Positions 12,762-12,814 of a stretch of DNA of 12,814 nt are shown in pieces. A program made the translations under genes and the position numbers. Position 1 is the stretch's first letter, and each line of letters opens with the position of its first letter. This stretch comes from a bacterium (GTDB lineage Bacteria > Pseudomonadota > Alphaproteobacteria > Rhizobiales > Xanthobacteraceae): contig JAQSDT010000744.1 in the NCBI GenBank assembly GCA_029946075.1, positions 1 to 12,814 on the forward strand, read 5' to 3'. Under the pieces are notes generated by a model, which worked only from the letters and a program-made list of their open reading frames with translations, was not told the origin of the DNA and ran no database searches.

Positions 12762-12814
12762 ATGAGGTCCATAGCGTTCACCGACTTCCTCATCGGTGTG
12801 GGCATCCTGTTCGT
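12762..12814 (+). CDS. DUF2065 family small membrane protein, 5' end only
   Basis: Only 17 codons are inside the window: MRSIAFTDFLIGVGILF, running off the right edge. This matches the start of DUF2065 proteins, short two-helix inner-membrane proteins (about 60-70 residues) that in alphaproteobacteria often lie between hflC and a DegP-type serine protease gene. The position after hflC supports the call. The ATG at 12762 has a G-run (GGGGGG, 12745-12751) about 10 nt upstream, a moderate ribosome site. The function is unknown; the neighbourhood suggests membrane-protein quality control. A DegP gene downstream is expected but not seen here. Confidence 0.7.
   Translation, partial: MRSIAFTDFLIGVGILF

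Noticed and set aside
1..12814. Mobile elements, tRNA, rRNA, CRISPR, or defence and biosynthetic clusters
   Set aside because: No direct-repeat arrays, transposase or integrase motifs, tRNA-like cloverleafs or clustered defence genes were seen. The gene content is core metabolism, transport and protein quality control.

Overview
The window is GC-rich chromosomal DNA of an alphaproteobacterium, most likely of the Bradyrhizobium/Rhodopseudomonas/Afipia group (Nitrobacteraceae). I base this on gene content and order: fumC with a DUF4169/ribbon-helix-helix pair and an alpha-type SspB, a tripartite tricarboxylate transporter (TTT) set, and thyA-GNAT-folA followed by hflK-hflC-DUF2065. The assignment is by recall, not by a search. 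I see no insertion sequence, phage gene, tRNA, rRNA or CRISPR array. Most of the window is ordinary core-genome content.

Left part (1-3797, minus strand). Reading leftward there is sspB (ClpXP adaptor), fumC (class II fumarase), a 61-residue DUF4169 protein coupled by an ATGA overlap to an 87-residue ribbon-helix-helix protein, and then the first 302 codons of an ABC-F ATPase that runs off the window. A likely intrinsic terminator lies between fumC and the DUF4169 gene. The leader of the ABC-F gene is unusually structured. It has two perfect palindromes and a long quasi-palindrome that pairs the ribosome-binding site and start codon of a 33-codon small ORF with the ribosome-binding region and start codon of the ABC-F gene. 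This is the most interesting unexplained structure in the window.

Middle part (4049-8409, plus strand). A two-gene short-chain CHR (chromate transporter) pair with an ATGA overlap is followed by a complete TTT system: tctB (small membrane subunit), tctA (large permease) and tctC (secreted binding receptor). Two hairpins separate tctA from tctC, which fits higher or separate expression of the periplasmic receptor. A Bradyrhizobium-type palindromic element and a strong terminator hairpin follow tctC.

Right part (8643-12814, plus strand). thyA, an SSAT-like GNAT acetyltransferase and folA form a tight cluster. ThyA makes dTMP and dihydrofolate, and FolA regenerates tetrahydrofolate. The acetyltransferase is translationally coupled to folA. 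Next come hflK-hflC (SPFH modulators of the FtsH protease; ATGA overlap), a strong 12-bp hairpin, and the first 17 codons of a DUF2065 membrane protein that continues beyond the window.
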